Source: Candidatus Aminicenantota bacterium
GTDB taxonomy: Bacteria > Acidobacteriota > Aminicenantia > Aminicenantales > Aminicenantaceae
Assembly (NCBI GenBank): GCA_016926925.1
Contig: JAFGNQ010000415.1
Coordinates: 1-5,346, forward strand
Direction of reading: 5' to 3'
DNA: 5,346 nucleotides
Position numbers and translations under genes: made by a program
In this document: positions 1 through 5,346 of the stretch, piece after piece
How the letters are laid out: each line of letters starts with the position of its first letter
Position numbering within the stretch: the first letter of the stretch is position 1
Notes under the pieces: model-generated
What the model was told of the DNA's origin: nothing
The model's input: the letters and a program-made list of their open reading frames with translations, nothing else
The model's database searches: none

Positions 1-774
1 ATGTGGTGGAGCCGCTGGCGCCTGCCCTATGACATGGATAAATATCCGCAGGTCATCATTTTTATCAAGTACGAAAACGGAGCGTGGAGCCGGCCCGAAG
101 TCGCTCCTTTCTCTGGAACATATAGGGATGGGGGTCCCGCATTTTCTCCCGACGGAAACAGGATCTATTTCTATTCACGACGCCCAATTCAAGATGATTC
201 TGATATGAGTCCCGACAATAATATCTGGTATGTAGAGAAGATTCGGGACGTCTGGGGCCGGCCAGTCAAGCTCGGTTCCGTAGTCAATTCACCCGGCGAG
301 GATGGGACGCCAAGTGTGGCCGCCAACGGGAATTTGTATTTCACCTCGGACCGGGTCCGTTACGATGATCCGACCGGAAACATGGATATCTTCGTATCCG
401 AGTTTCATGACGGCGATTTTTTCGAGGCCAAAGGATTGGGTCCGGCCATCAATACACCCCATGCCAGAGATTGTTTTCCTTTTATTGCTCCGGATGAAAG
501 CTATCTCATTTTCAGCCGAGACAGCCGCCGGTTTGATTCGGAAGGAAAGACCATTGGAGGCGATAGAAAATTGATGATCAGCTTCAGGGATAAGGAAGGG
601 ACATGGCTGGAAGCAATCGATATGGGACCGCTCTTCGCCAATACACGATTCCCGTCGGTCTCCCCCGATGGGAAATATCTGTTCTTCACGAAATTTACGG
701 AGGGTGGTCATGAGGATTTTTACTGGATCTCGGCGAAAATCATTGAAGCGTTAAGACCAGAAGCCCTGAAATAA
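1..774 (+). CDS. PD40/WD40-like beta-propeller protein A, 5' partial
   Basis: This is a secreted-type beta-propeller of the PD40 (TolB-like repeat) family; its specific function is unknown. Blade motifs are visible at residues 49-52 (SPDG, then IYFYS), 107-110 (AANG, then LYFTS), 163-166 (APDE, then SYLIFS) and 221-224 (SPDG, then YLFFT). The end carries the family signature YWISAKIIEAL (241-251). Aligned on the shared FSG motif (37-39 here), the three downstream paralogs have 61-65 more residues at the N-terminus, covering a signal peptide, the GQKPPG/FAPG segment and the first blade. The gene therefore almost certainly continues upstream of the window, and the ATG at base 1 is an internal Met rather than the start. 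The unusual MWWSRWRLPYDMDKYP stretch would be a long loop of blade 1. It stops 39 nt before the DUF1961 gene with no terminator between, so the two are probably co-transcribed. No catalytic domain is seen. Confidence 0.85.
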   Translation: MWWSRWRLPYDMDKYPQVIIFIKYENGAWSRPEVAPFSGTYRDGGPAFSPDGNRIYFYSRRPIQDDSDMSPDNNIWYVEKIRDVWGRPVKLGSVVNSPGEDGTPSVAANGNLYFTSDRVRYDDPTGNMDIFVSEFHDGDFFEAKGLGPAINTPHARDCFPFIAPDESYLIFSRDSRRFDSEGKTIGGDRKLMISFRDKEGTWLEAIDMGPLFANTRFPSVSPDGKYLFFTKFTEGGHEDFYWISAKIIEALRPEALK

Positions 775-800
775 AAGCCTGTTTAACGCACAAGATAAAG

Positions 801-808
801 AAGGAGGG
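801..808 (+). promoter_or_regulatory. Shine-Dalgarno for the DUF1961 gene
   Basis: AAGGAGGG is a near-perfect ribosome binding site; six bases separate its AAGGAG core from the ATG at 813. It fixes that start over the in-frame Met codons at residues 8, 19 and 20. Confidence 0.85.
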
Positions 809-812
809 AAGA

Positions 813-2102
813 ATGAAATATTCTTTTCTCGAGATGACCGTCATTATTTCAAGTTGCCTGCTGTTCATGATGCGGGATTTTTCTCAGGAAAAGGCTGATG
901 GGCAAAGCCTGGACAATCCTGTCAAAGACAGCGGCGCTGTCAGTTTTATTCTGGATACCGATAAGACGTATCGAAATGGATCACCCGAGGAGAATTTTTC
1001 TCAAACCCTGTTGAAACTGCCGGGGCTGGCGACCTGCCAGCTGCAAAGGGATTACAGCGGCGTCTTTATCACCATGCAATGGGATAGCGCCGGGACGCAT
1101 ACCGGATACTACATTCTGTTTACCGAATTGCTCGGTCCCGCGAAGTATCATCTCCAATTTACCTGGGATGCCGGGAAAGGCCTGTCCGACGGATATTTCA
1201 ACGGTATTCCCATAAGACTCGAAAATCCGCATTATTGCCAACCGTGGGAAGTCAAAGGAACGGCCACACAAGTCCAGGTGCCCGGAGGTCCTAATCGCGT
1301 TACGGATATCCATATCTCCAACCGTTATTTGCCAAGGGACGAAGCGATTACCCGGGTGCCCAAAACGTTGAAAGGGAAGGATGGCTATTTACTCGGGCAG
1401 AAGGATCTGCCTCCTCCGATGGATATCGGCGGCCGAAAAGGAAAATTGCTTTATTCAACAAGAATGGACAGTGAAGCCAGCCTGAAGGATTGGGTGCTCG
1501 AAGGGCCCGCGATCATCGATTTCGCCGACAACAGCACGATCATGCACTCGCAGATTCCCAATCCACCGGATGACTCCACCGGACATTTTAATTATTGGTG
1601 TCCCGGGTCTTTTCCGGATAACATCGTCGTGGAATGGGAATTCAAACCCTTCACGGATAAGGGCGTGTGCCATCTCTTCTTTGCGGCCAAGGGCCAGAAG
1701 GGTGAAGACATTTTTGATCCGGCGCTGCCGGAACGCGACGGGCATTTTCAGCCGTACATCAACGGCGTCATCAATAATTATTACTTCATTTACTTTTCAA
1801 ATAACAGGATGATGCGGACGAGCAATATGGCCACGGTCTGGCTGGCGAAGTCGAGCAAGCAATCGATCCTGGCTCTGGGGCAAATCGGAATCACGCCCGG
1901 GGTAAAGGAATTCCACCGGCTGCGGATGATCAAGGACGGCGCCCATATCCAGCTTCAGGTCAATGGAAAAGTCTATCTCGATTTTACCGATCCCGGCAGT
2001 GAGCGATGGGGACGGGTGCTCGGCGGCGGCCGGATCAGCTTCCGTCAAATGGCCGTGACGATGGCGGCTTATCGAAACTTCAACGTTTGGGAACTGCAAT
2101 AA
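813..2102 (+). CDS. Secreted protein with C-terminal DUF1961 (YesU-like) domain
   Basis: This 429-residue protein has two parts. Residues ~211-427 match what I recall of Bacillus subtilis YesU/DUF1961: FNYWCPGSFPDNIVVEWEF (259-277), a GVCHLFFAAKGQKGEDIFDP block (284-303), a GVINNYYFIYFSN segment (318-330), RTSN (335-338), the VNGK strand (383-386) and ISFRQMA (408-414) near the end. That family has a concanavalin-A-like beta-sandwich of unknown activity; YesU lies in the rhamnogalacturonan-degradation cluster. YesU is only about the size of this domain, so the N-terminal ~180 residues are extra. They look beta-rich, and LQFTWDAGKGLSDGYFNGIP (114-133) resembles the strand-turn-strand of LamG/ConA-like domains, so a second lectin-like sandwich is plausible (inference). 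Residues 1-~25 are hydrophobic after MKYS, suggesting export, though the cleavage site is unclear. It sits between propeller genes on the same strand, suggesting a shared extracytoplasmic, possibly glycan-related role. No glycosidase active site is claimed. Confidence 0.85.
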   Translation: MKYSFLEMTVIISSCLLFMMRDFSQEKADGQSLDNPVKDSGAVSFILDTDKTYRNGSPEENFSQTLLKLPGLATCQLQRDYSGVFITMQWDSAGTHTGYYILFTELLGPAKYHLQFTWDAGKGLSDGYFNGIPIRLENPHYCQPWEVKGTATQVQVPGGPNRVTDIHISNRYLPRDEAITRVPKTLKGKDGYLLGQKDLPPPMDIGGRKGKLLYSTRMDSEASLKDWVLEGPAIIDFADNSTIMHSQIPNPPDDSTGHFNYWCPGSFPDNIVVEWEFKPFTDKGVCHLFFAAKGQKGEDIFDPALPERDGHFQPYINGVINNYYFIYFSNNRMMRTSNMATVWLAKSSKQSILALGQIGITPGVKEFHRLRMIKDGAHIQLQVNGKVYLDFTDPGSERWGRVLGGGRISFRQMAVTMAAYRNFNVWELQ

Positions 2103-2203
2103 TCCTTTATAAGCCGAATCAGAATTGCCATCATCTCGTTATCGGTTAATTTACCGCCTAAGCATCCTGCAAAAAACGTGAAGACGAGGAAGGAGAGATC
2201 ATT
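2103..2203 (+). promoter_or_regulatory. 101-nt intergenic gap with imperfect palindrome, possible internal promoter/operator
   Basis: This is the longest internal gap of the gene block. It holds a 14-base imperfect palindrome, CGGTTAATTTACCG at 2143-2156 (six of seven pairs match). TTGCCA at 2125-2130 could serve as a -35, but the matching -10 (TAATTT, 2147-2152, 16-base spacer) fits only three of six consensus positions. No convincing terminator hairpin with a T-run is present, so read-through from the upstream gene is expected. The regulatory role is speculative. Confidence 0.2.
2190..2197 (+). promoter_or_regulatory. Shine-Dalgarno for propeller B (GTG start)
   Basis: AAGGAGAG lies with its AAGGAG core eight bases before the GTG at 2204. 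It supports this non-ATG start, which also gives a proper signal peptide (MKYRSISVGILLPFLFL). Confidence 0.8.
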
Positions 2204-3115
2204 GTGAAATATAGATCCATATCTGTTGGAATTCTGCTGCCGTTTCTATTTTTATGGGATGGCCATGCTCACCAGAACGATTTTTCGGTTCTCAAAGGCC
2301 CCTATCTGGGTCAAAAGCCGCCGGGAGAGAAACCCGAAATCTTCGCCCCCGGGATCGTCTCCTCTTCTAAAGCCTGGGAGTTCGCCGTCACCTTCAGCCC
2401 CGACGGCAGGGAAGTGTATTTCACGAGACGGACGGAGGGCGGCCGGACCACGATCATGATCTCATGTTGGGAAAAGGATGGGTGGACCGCACCTGTGATC
2501 GCTCCGTTCTCGGGCCGGCATTCCGATTTTGAGGCGCACATTTCTCCGGACGGAAGCACGTTGTTTTTTAACAGGTACGATCCAAATGACAAAACCATAC
2601 AGGATGGGATCTGGATTATGAGAAGATCTGCGGACGGTTGGAGTGAACCCACGTATGCGGGTCCGGGCATGTACGCGACGGCCACCCGGAAGGGCTATGT
2701 TTATCTGACCGATCGATCGGGACCTCCTGAAAAACAGGGGATTGTCAGAACCAGGCTGATCAATGATCGATTGGCCGAATTCGAATGGCAAGAAGGCGGC
2801 GTCAACTCTCCCGCTCCCGACCGAAAGGCCGGCCGTCATCCCTATATTTCACCCGATGAAAGCTTCATTATTTTCGATTCCTATGAAAAAGGCACTGACG
2901 ATACCGGCCGGCTTTTTATCTGTTTCCGGAACACGGACGGTTCTTGGAGCAAGGCCATCGATCTCGGTTTTCCGCCTGCCATCTGCGCCTCCCTCTCACC
3001 GGACGGCAAATACCTTTTCTTTGGCAGCGATGGCGGAATTTCCGGCAATATGACCGACATTTATTGGGTGGATGCAAAGATCATAGAAGAACTCCAACCG
3101 AAACAACAAGAGTAA
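2204..3115 (+). CDS. Secreted PD40/WD40-like beta-propeller protein B
   Basis: This 303-residue exported beta-propeller is the shortest of the three complete paralogs. Residues 1-~22 form a signal peptide (KYR n-region, hydrophobic core, cleavage probably near DGHA). It is followed by the family segment with YLGQKPPG (34-41) and PEIFAPGIVS (44-53). Blade motifs are SPDG at 65-68, SPDG at 114-117, a degenerate third blade (RKGYVYLTD, 162-170), SPDE at 216-219 with SFIIF, and SPDG at 265-268 with YLFF. The C-terminus has DIYWVDAKIIEEL (285-297). Unlike propellers C and D it lacks an insert of roughly 20-30 residues before the last strand, and its third blade departs most from the repeat. No peptidase, sialidase or OmpA-like domain is attached, so a binding role is more likely than catalysis (inference). 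The GTG start has a good RBS, and the next gene follows after 29 nt without a terminator. Confidence 0.88.
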   Translation: MKYRSISVGILLPFLFLWDGHAHQNDFSVLKGPYLGQKPPGEKPEIFAPGIVSSSKAWEFAVTFSPDGREVYFTRRTEGGRTTIMISCWEKDGWTAPVIAPFSGRHSDFEAHISPDGSTLFFNRYDPNDKTIQDGIWIMRRSADGWSEPTYAGPGMYATATRKGYVYLTDRSGPPEKQGIVRTRLINDRLAEFEWQEGGVNSPAPDRKAGRHPYISPDESFIIFDSYEKGTDDTGRLFICFRNTDGSWSKAIDLGFPPAICASLSPDGKYLFFGSDGGISGNMTDIYWVDAKIIEELQPKQQE

Positions 3116-3132
3116 TCTAGTTCAAACATAAA

Positions 3133-3140
3133 AAGGAGGA
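3133..3140 (+). promoter_or_regulatory. Shine-Dalgarno for propeller C
   Basis: AAGGAGGA is a perfect ribosome binding site with six bases between its AAGGAG core and the ATG at 3145. It lies in the 29-nt gap after propeller B, which holds no terminator. Confidence 0.85.
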
Positions 3141-3144
3141 TAGA

Positions 3145-4137
3145 ATGAAAAGAACAACATTAATTATCAGTTTGATCGTTTTCATGAATGCAATTTTATT
3201 TGCGCAGCAAAGCGATTTCCCAAAACTCACCGGTCCCTACCTGGGTCAGAAACCGCCGGGGATGACGCCGGAAATTTTTGCGCCGGGGATCATCTCCACC
3301 GGCATGAGTGAATCCGCCATTGCTATGGCTCCCGATGGCAAAGAAATCTTTTACACGGTTCATGCCGGAAATTCTGAAACCATCGTTACAACAAGATTTG
3401 AAAATGGCTGCTGGACCGCCCCGGAGGTTGCCTCCTTTTCCGGAAAATATCTGGATGGTTTTCCTGCAATGCATCCCGACGGCTCCCGATTGTATTTTCA
3501 TTCCTATAGACCTCTGGATGAAGGTTTACAAATTTCCGATGTGGTCAATATCTGGTTCGTTGAAAAGAAAGGTGCCGGATGGGGTGAACCCGAACCTGTC
3601 GGTCCTCCCATCAATGGCAATGGCTTTGTTTGCTGCCCTTCGGTTACAAAAGCCGGAACATTGTATTATTCCAAAAAAACCAGGGATGGCGGTGAACGAA
3701 TCTATCGGTCAAGGTTCGTGAATGGAAAATATATGGAGCCTGAGGAACTTCCGCGGCAAGTGAATAGAGAAAAGGAACAATATCATGCGGTGATTTCACT
3801 TGATGAAAGCTACCTGATATTACCGCGTGAAAATTATCTGGTTTCCTTTCGGGACGAACAGGATCACTGGAGTGATTTAATCCCTCTCGGAGATGTCGTT
3901 AATAAGATGAGATCCGGAGGATGCCCATCCCTATCCTCTGACGGTAAGTACTTTTTCTTTACGGCTTATCCTCAGGTCAAATGGAATAAATACTTTGAAA
4001 AGCGACATACATATAAGGATCTTCAGGAAATCACCCTTCAACAGCCGGTTCCAGAAAGAACCGATATATTCTGGGTGGATGCAAAAATCATTGAAGATCT
4101 TAAACCAAAAGACTTGAACGAAAGGAAGAGACCTTGA
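3145..4137 (+). CDS. Secreted PD40/WD40-like beta-propeller protein C
   Basis: This is a 330-residue exported beta-propeller. The signal peptide is clear (MKRTT, hydrophobic core, likely cleavage after ILFA at residue 20). The family segment follows directly, with YLGQKPPG (32-39) and PEIFAPGIIS (42-51). Blade motifs are APDG at 62-65, HPDG at 110-113, TKAG at 168-171 with LYYSKK, SLDE at 218-221 with SYLIL, and SSDG at 264-267 with YFFF. Between the last blade core and the C-terminal DIFWVDAKIIEDL (307-319) lies an insert (~276-305) containing TYKDLQEI, probably a short helix; propeller D has an equivalent insert, A and B do not. Blade 4 is shortened compared with A and D (PRENYLVSF directly after the DES motif). 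Adjacent cysteines occur at 163-164. Local base composition looks more A+T-rich than in the DUF1961 gene. Its stop codon overlaps the TTG start of the next gene, implying translational coupling. Ligand unknown. Confidence 0.88.
   Translation: MKRTTLIISLIVFMNAILFAQQSDFPKLTGPYLGQKPPGMTPEIFAPGIISTGMSESAIAMAPDGKEIFYTVHAGNSETIVTTRFENGCWTAPEVASFSGKYLDGFPAMHPDGSRLYFHSYRPLDEGLQISDVVNIWFVEKKGAGWGEPEPVGPPINGNGFVCCPSVTKAGTLYYSKKTRDGGERIYRSRFVNGKYMEPEELPRQVNREKEQYHAVISLDESYLILPRENYLVSFRDEQDHWSDLIPLGDVVNKMRSGGCPSLSSDGKYFFFTAYPQVKWNKYFEKRHTYKDLQEITLQQPVPERTDIFWVDAKIIEDLKPKDLNERKRP
4122..4130 (+). promoter_or_regulatory. Ribosome binding site for propeller D (TTG start)
   Basis: AAGGAAGAG inside the 3' end of propeller C gives a purine-rich site, with AAGGA seven bases before the TTG at 4134. 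Together with the TTGA overlap (4134-4137) it supports the rare TTG start, which yields a basic n-region (MRHR) and a hydrophobic signal core. Confidence 0.65.
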
Positions 4138-5132
4138 GACACAGAGCTGTATTAATAGGAATTTTATTGCCCCTTATATTTACAATCAATTGTCAAAGGC
4201 AGCAGAGTGATTTCCCGAAACTCACTGGCCCGTACCTCGGCCAGAAGCCTCCGGGGATGATTCCTGAGATTTTCGCGCCGGGAATAATTTCAAAAGGGTA
4301 TTTTGAGAGAAGCGTGGTTTTTTCAGCGGATCATGACGAATTGTTTTTTCAGTTGAGATGCCTCGGCTTTACCACGGTCCTTCTCCATATGAAACAGAAA
4401 AATGGAACGTGGAGCCAGCCGGAGACGGCTTGTTTTTCAGGTATTCCTGAGTATTCCGATGCAGCTCCATTTTTCACCTACGATGGCCGGAGACTCTTTG
4501 TTTCGTCGCAGAGGCCCTTGCCCGGGACAAAAGAAGTCAAAAAGGATTCGGATATCTGGATCATTCGCAAGAACAAGGAAGAATGGCAAAAACCCGTTCA
4601 CGGGGGGAAACCGTTGAATTCGGATTTTGACGAAGACTATCCGACCGTATCCAAGTCAAACAATCTGTATTTCAGCTCGAACCGGGAAGGGAATTATGAC
4701 CTCTATGTGTCCCTTTTTTCAGAGGAAGGATTTATCGAACCGTGTAGACTCGCTTCCACAATAAACACAGAAAACTTTGAAGGCCATCCTTTCATCGCCG
4801 CTGACGAGAGTTATCTGATTTTTTCTTCCGACAGACCGGGCGAACTAGGACAAGGAGACCTCTATATCAGTTTCAAAGGTAAAGAAAATGAATGGTTGGA
4901 ACCGGACAACATGGGGGATAAAATTAATTCCCCGTTCCACGAGGCGGCGCCCTATGTGTCACCTGATGGCGAATATCTGTTCTTCTGCAGTTTCAGACCG
5001 AACCCGCCGCCTTACGGGAAACAGCGATTGACCTTTATGGAAATCAAAAAACTGTTGGACGGGCCTGGAAACGGCCGCGGCGATGTCTATTGGATTTCTG
5101 CCAGAATCATCGAAGAAATGAAGAAAAAGTAA
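4134..5132 (+). CDS. Secreted PD40/WD40-like beta-propeller protein D, possible lipoprotein
   Basis: This is a 332-residue exported beta-propeller. The N-terminus MRHRAVLIGILLPLIFTINC is a signal peptide ending in a cysteine at residue 20. The residues before it (T-I-N) are a poor lipobox, so lipid anchoring is possible but unsure. The family segment has YLGQKPPG (34-41) and PEIFAPGIIS (44-53). Blades show SADH at 64-67 with ELFF, TYDG at 115-118 with RLFVSS, SKSN at 173-176 with LYFSSNR, AADE at 222-225 with SYLIFSSDR, and SPDG at 276-279 with YLFF. The insert before the last strand (~288-315) includes LTFMEIKKLLDGPGNGRG, followed by DVYWISARIIEEM (317-329). Blades 3 and 4 (SSNREGNYDLYVS and SSDRPGELGQGDLYIS) are the most canonical of the set. 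It starts by a 4-nt overlap with propeller C, so the two are probably made in linked amounts. A hairpin follows 13 nt after the stop. Ligand unknown. Confidence 0.88.
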   Translation: MRHRAVLIGILLPLIFTINCQRQQSDFPKLTGPYLGQKPPGMIPEIFAPGIISKGYFERSVVFSADHDELFFQLRCLGFTTVLLHMKQKNGTWSQPETACFSGIPEYSDAAPFFTYDGRRLFVSSQRPLPGTKEVKKDSDIWIIRKNKEEWQKPVHGGKPLNSDFDEDYPTVSKSNNLYFSSNREGNYDLYVSLFSEEGFIEPCRLASTINTENFEGHPFIAADESYLIFSSDRPGELGQGDLYISFKGKENEWLEPDNMGDKINSPFHEAAPYVSPDGEYLFFCSFRPNPPPYGKQRLTFMEIKKLLDGPGNGRGDVYWISARIIEEMKKK

Positions 5133-5145
5133 TTGAGAAATGAAT

Positions 5146-5178
5146 AAATGAAAGGCGAAATTAAACTGCCTTTTATTT
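5146..5178 (+). terminator. Probable Rho-independent terminator after propeller D
   Basis: AAATGAAAGGC (5146-5156) pairs with GCCTTTTATTT (5168-5178) as an 11-bp stem with one G-T wobble and an 11-nt loop. The 3' arm is itself T-rich (TTTTATTTT), as expected for a weak intrinsic terminator. The stem is A/T-rich with only three G-C pairs, so efficiency is uncertain. It begins 13 nt after the propeller D stop and ends six bases before the next ATG, so it could also act as a leader hairpin of that gene. Confidence 0.5.
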
Positions 5179-5184
5179 TGAACT

Positions 5185-5346
5185 ATGACCAAGATTTTTC
5201 TGATTAAACTGGTTCTTTCCTTTTTTGTGGGCGGGGCCTGGGTGGCTGCTGCAACTCTGATCGCTGATAAGTACGGAACAAAGATAGGCGGAATCATCAT
5301 CGGACTTCCCTCGACTCTGCTTGTCTCTCTTTTCTTCATCGGTTGG
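5185..5346 (+). CDS. Integral membrane protein, N-terminal fragment (3' partial)
   Basis: The open frame runs from the ATG at 5185 to the window edge without a stop (54 codons). An in-frame TGA at 5179-5181 rules out any earlier start. The product begins MTKIFLIKLVLSFFVGGAW and is strongly hydrophobic: one likely membrane helix at residues ~4-25, a short polar loop (ADKYGTK, ~27-33), and a second helix from ~34 containing GGIIIGLPST. The small-residue-rich helices and the GLPST turn suggest a small multi-pass membrane protein. I do not recognise the family with confidence. No Shine-Dalgarno is visible in the 20 bases before the ATG, unlike the upstream genes, and a hairpin separates it from them, so it is probably a separate unit. 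Confidence 0.6.
   Translation, partial: MTKIFLIKLVLSFFVGGAWVAAATLIADKYGTKIGGIIIGLPSTLLVSLFFIGW

Noticed and set aside
577..633. Sialidase-type Asp box (S-x-D-x-G-x-T-W) suggested by RDKEGTW in propeller A and NTDGSW in B
   Set aside because: The spacing does not fit the Asp-box pattern, and these segments are the ordinary outer strand of PD40 blades (x-x-G-x-W followed by a variable strand).
289..711. Reverse-strand open frame of 140 codons inside propeller A, and similar reverse frames inside the other genes
   Set aside because: They lie entirely opposite well-supported family coding sequence, lack recognisable domains, and are expected shadows at this base composition.
2125..2152. Sigma-70 promoter (TTGCCA / TAATTT) in the gap before propeller B
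   Set aside because: The -10 matches only three of six consensus bases, so it is not convincing alone; it is noted only within the intergenic entry.
2282..4292. Recent DNA-level duplication or recombination repeats between propeller genes
   Set aside because: Even the most conserved segment differs at many third codon positions; exact shared stretches are short (for example TGGGTGGATGCAAA near the ends of B and C), so the paralogs are old.
1..5132. Assignment of the propellers as TolB or as S9/DPP-IV type peptidases
   Set aside because: The similarity is limited to PD40 blade repeats. The N-terminal TolB domain is absent, and no alpha/beta-hydrolase domain with a catalytic Ser follows the propeller.
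5148..5207. 19-codon open frame (MKGEIKLPF...) between propeller D and the membrane gene
   Set aside because: It has no good RBS, overlaps the hairpin and the next gene, and is too short to support as a gene.
4959..5339. Reverse-strand open frame of 126 codons at the right end
   Set aside because: It runs antisense over the conserved C-terminus of propeller D, the hairpin and the membrane-protein start; its sequence has no recognisable motif.

Overview
The window is a compact, single-strand (+) block of six genes with no RNA genes, mobile elements or CRISPR arrays. Four are divergent paralogs of one secreted PD40/WD40-like beta-propeller family (1-774, 2204-3115, 3145-4137, 4134-5132). The first of these is cut by the left edge. 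A fifth gene (813-2102) encodes a secreted protein whose C-terminal half belongs to the DUF1961 (YesU-like) family. A sixth gene (5185 onward) encodes a membrane protein cut by the right edge.

Organism: gene starts are preceded by strong Shine-Dalgarno sequences (AAGGAGGG, AAGGAGAG, AAGGAGGA), which argues against typical Bacteroidota. GTG and TTG starts are both used, and base composition looks close to 50% GC. Secreted PD40 proteins with the post-signal motif GQKPPG...PEIFAPGI are, from memory, common in Aminicenantes/Acidobacteria-like and some Bacteroidota genomes. An uncultured Aminicenantes- or Acidobacteriota-like bacterium is my best guess, at low confidence.

Layout: 1-774 propeller A (5' partial); 39-nt gap with a strong RBS; 813-2102 DUF1961 protein; 101-nt gap, the largest internal one, holding a small imperfect palindrome; 2204-3115 propeller B (GTG start); 29-nt gap; 3145-4137 propeller C; 4-nt TTGA stop/start overlap; 4134-5132 propeller D (TTG start). 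A hairpin at 5146-5178 probably ends this transcription unit. A membrane-protein gene begins at 5185.

How the genes may work together: close spacing, one orientation and the absence of internal terminators suggest a single operon of exported proteins. The propellers carry no visible catalytic domain, so they look like binding or scaffold proteins. The DUF1961 protein has a concanavalin-like fold by family, and relatives occur near pectin/rhamnogalacturonan degradation genes. Surface or periplasmic recognition of a glycan is therefore a reasonable but unproven idea. The loops differ between paralogs while the ends and blade cores are conserved, which fits duplication followed by diversification of what is bound.
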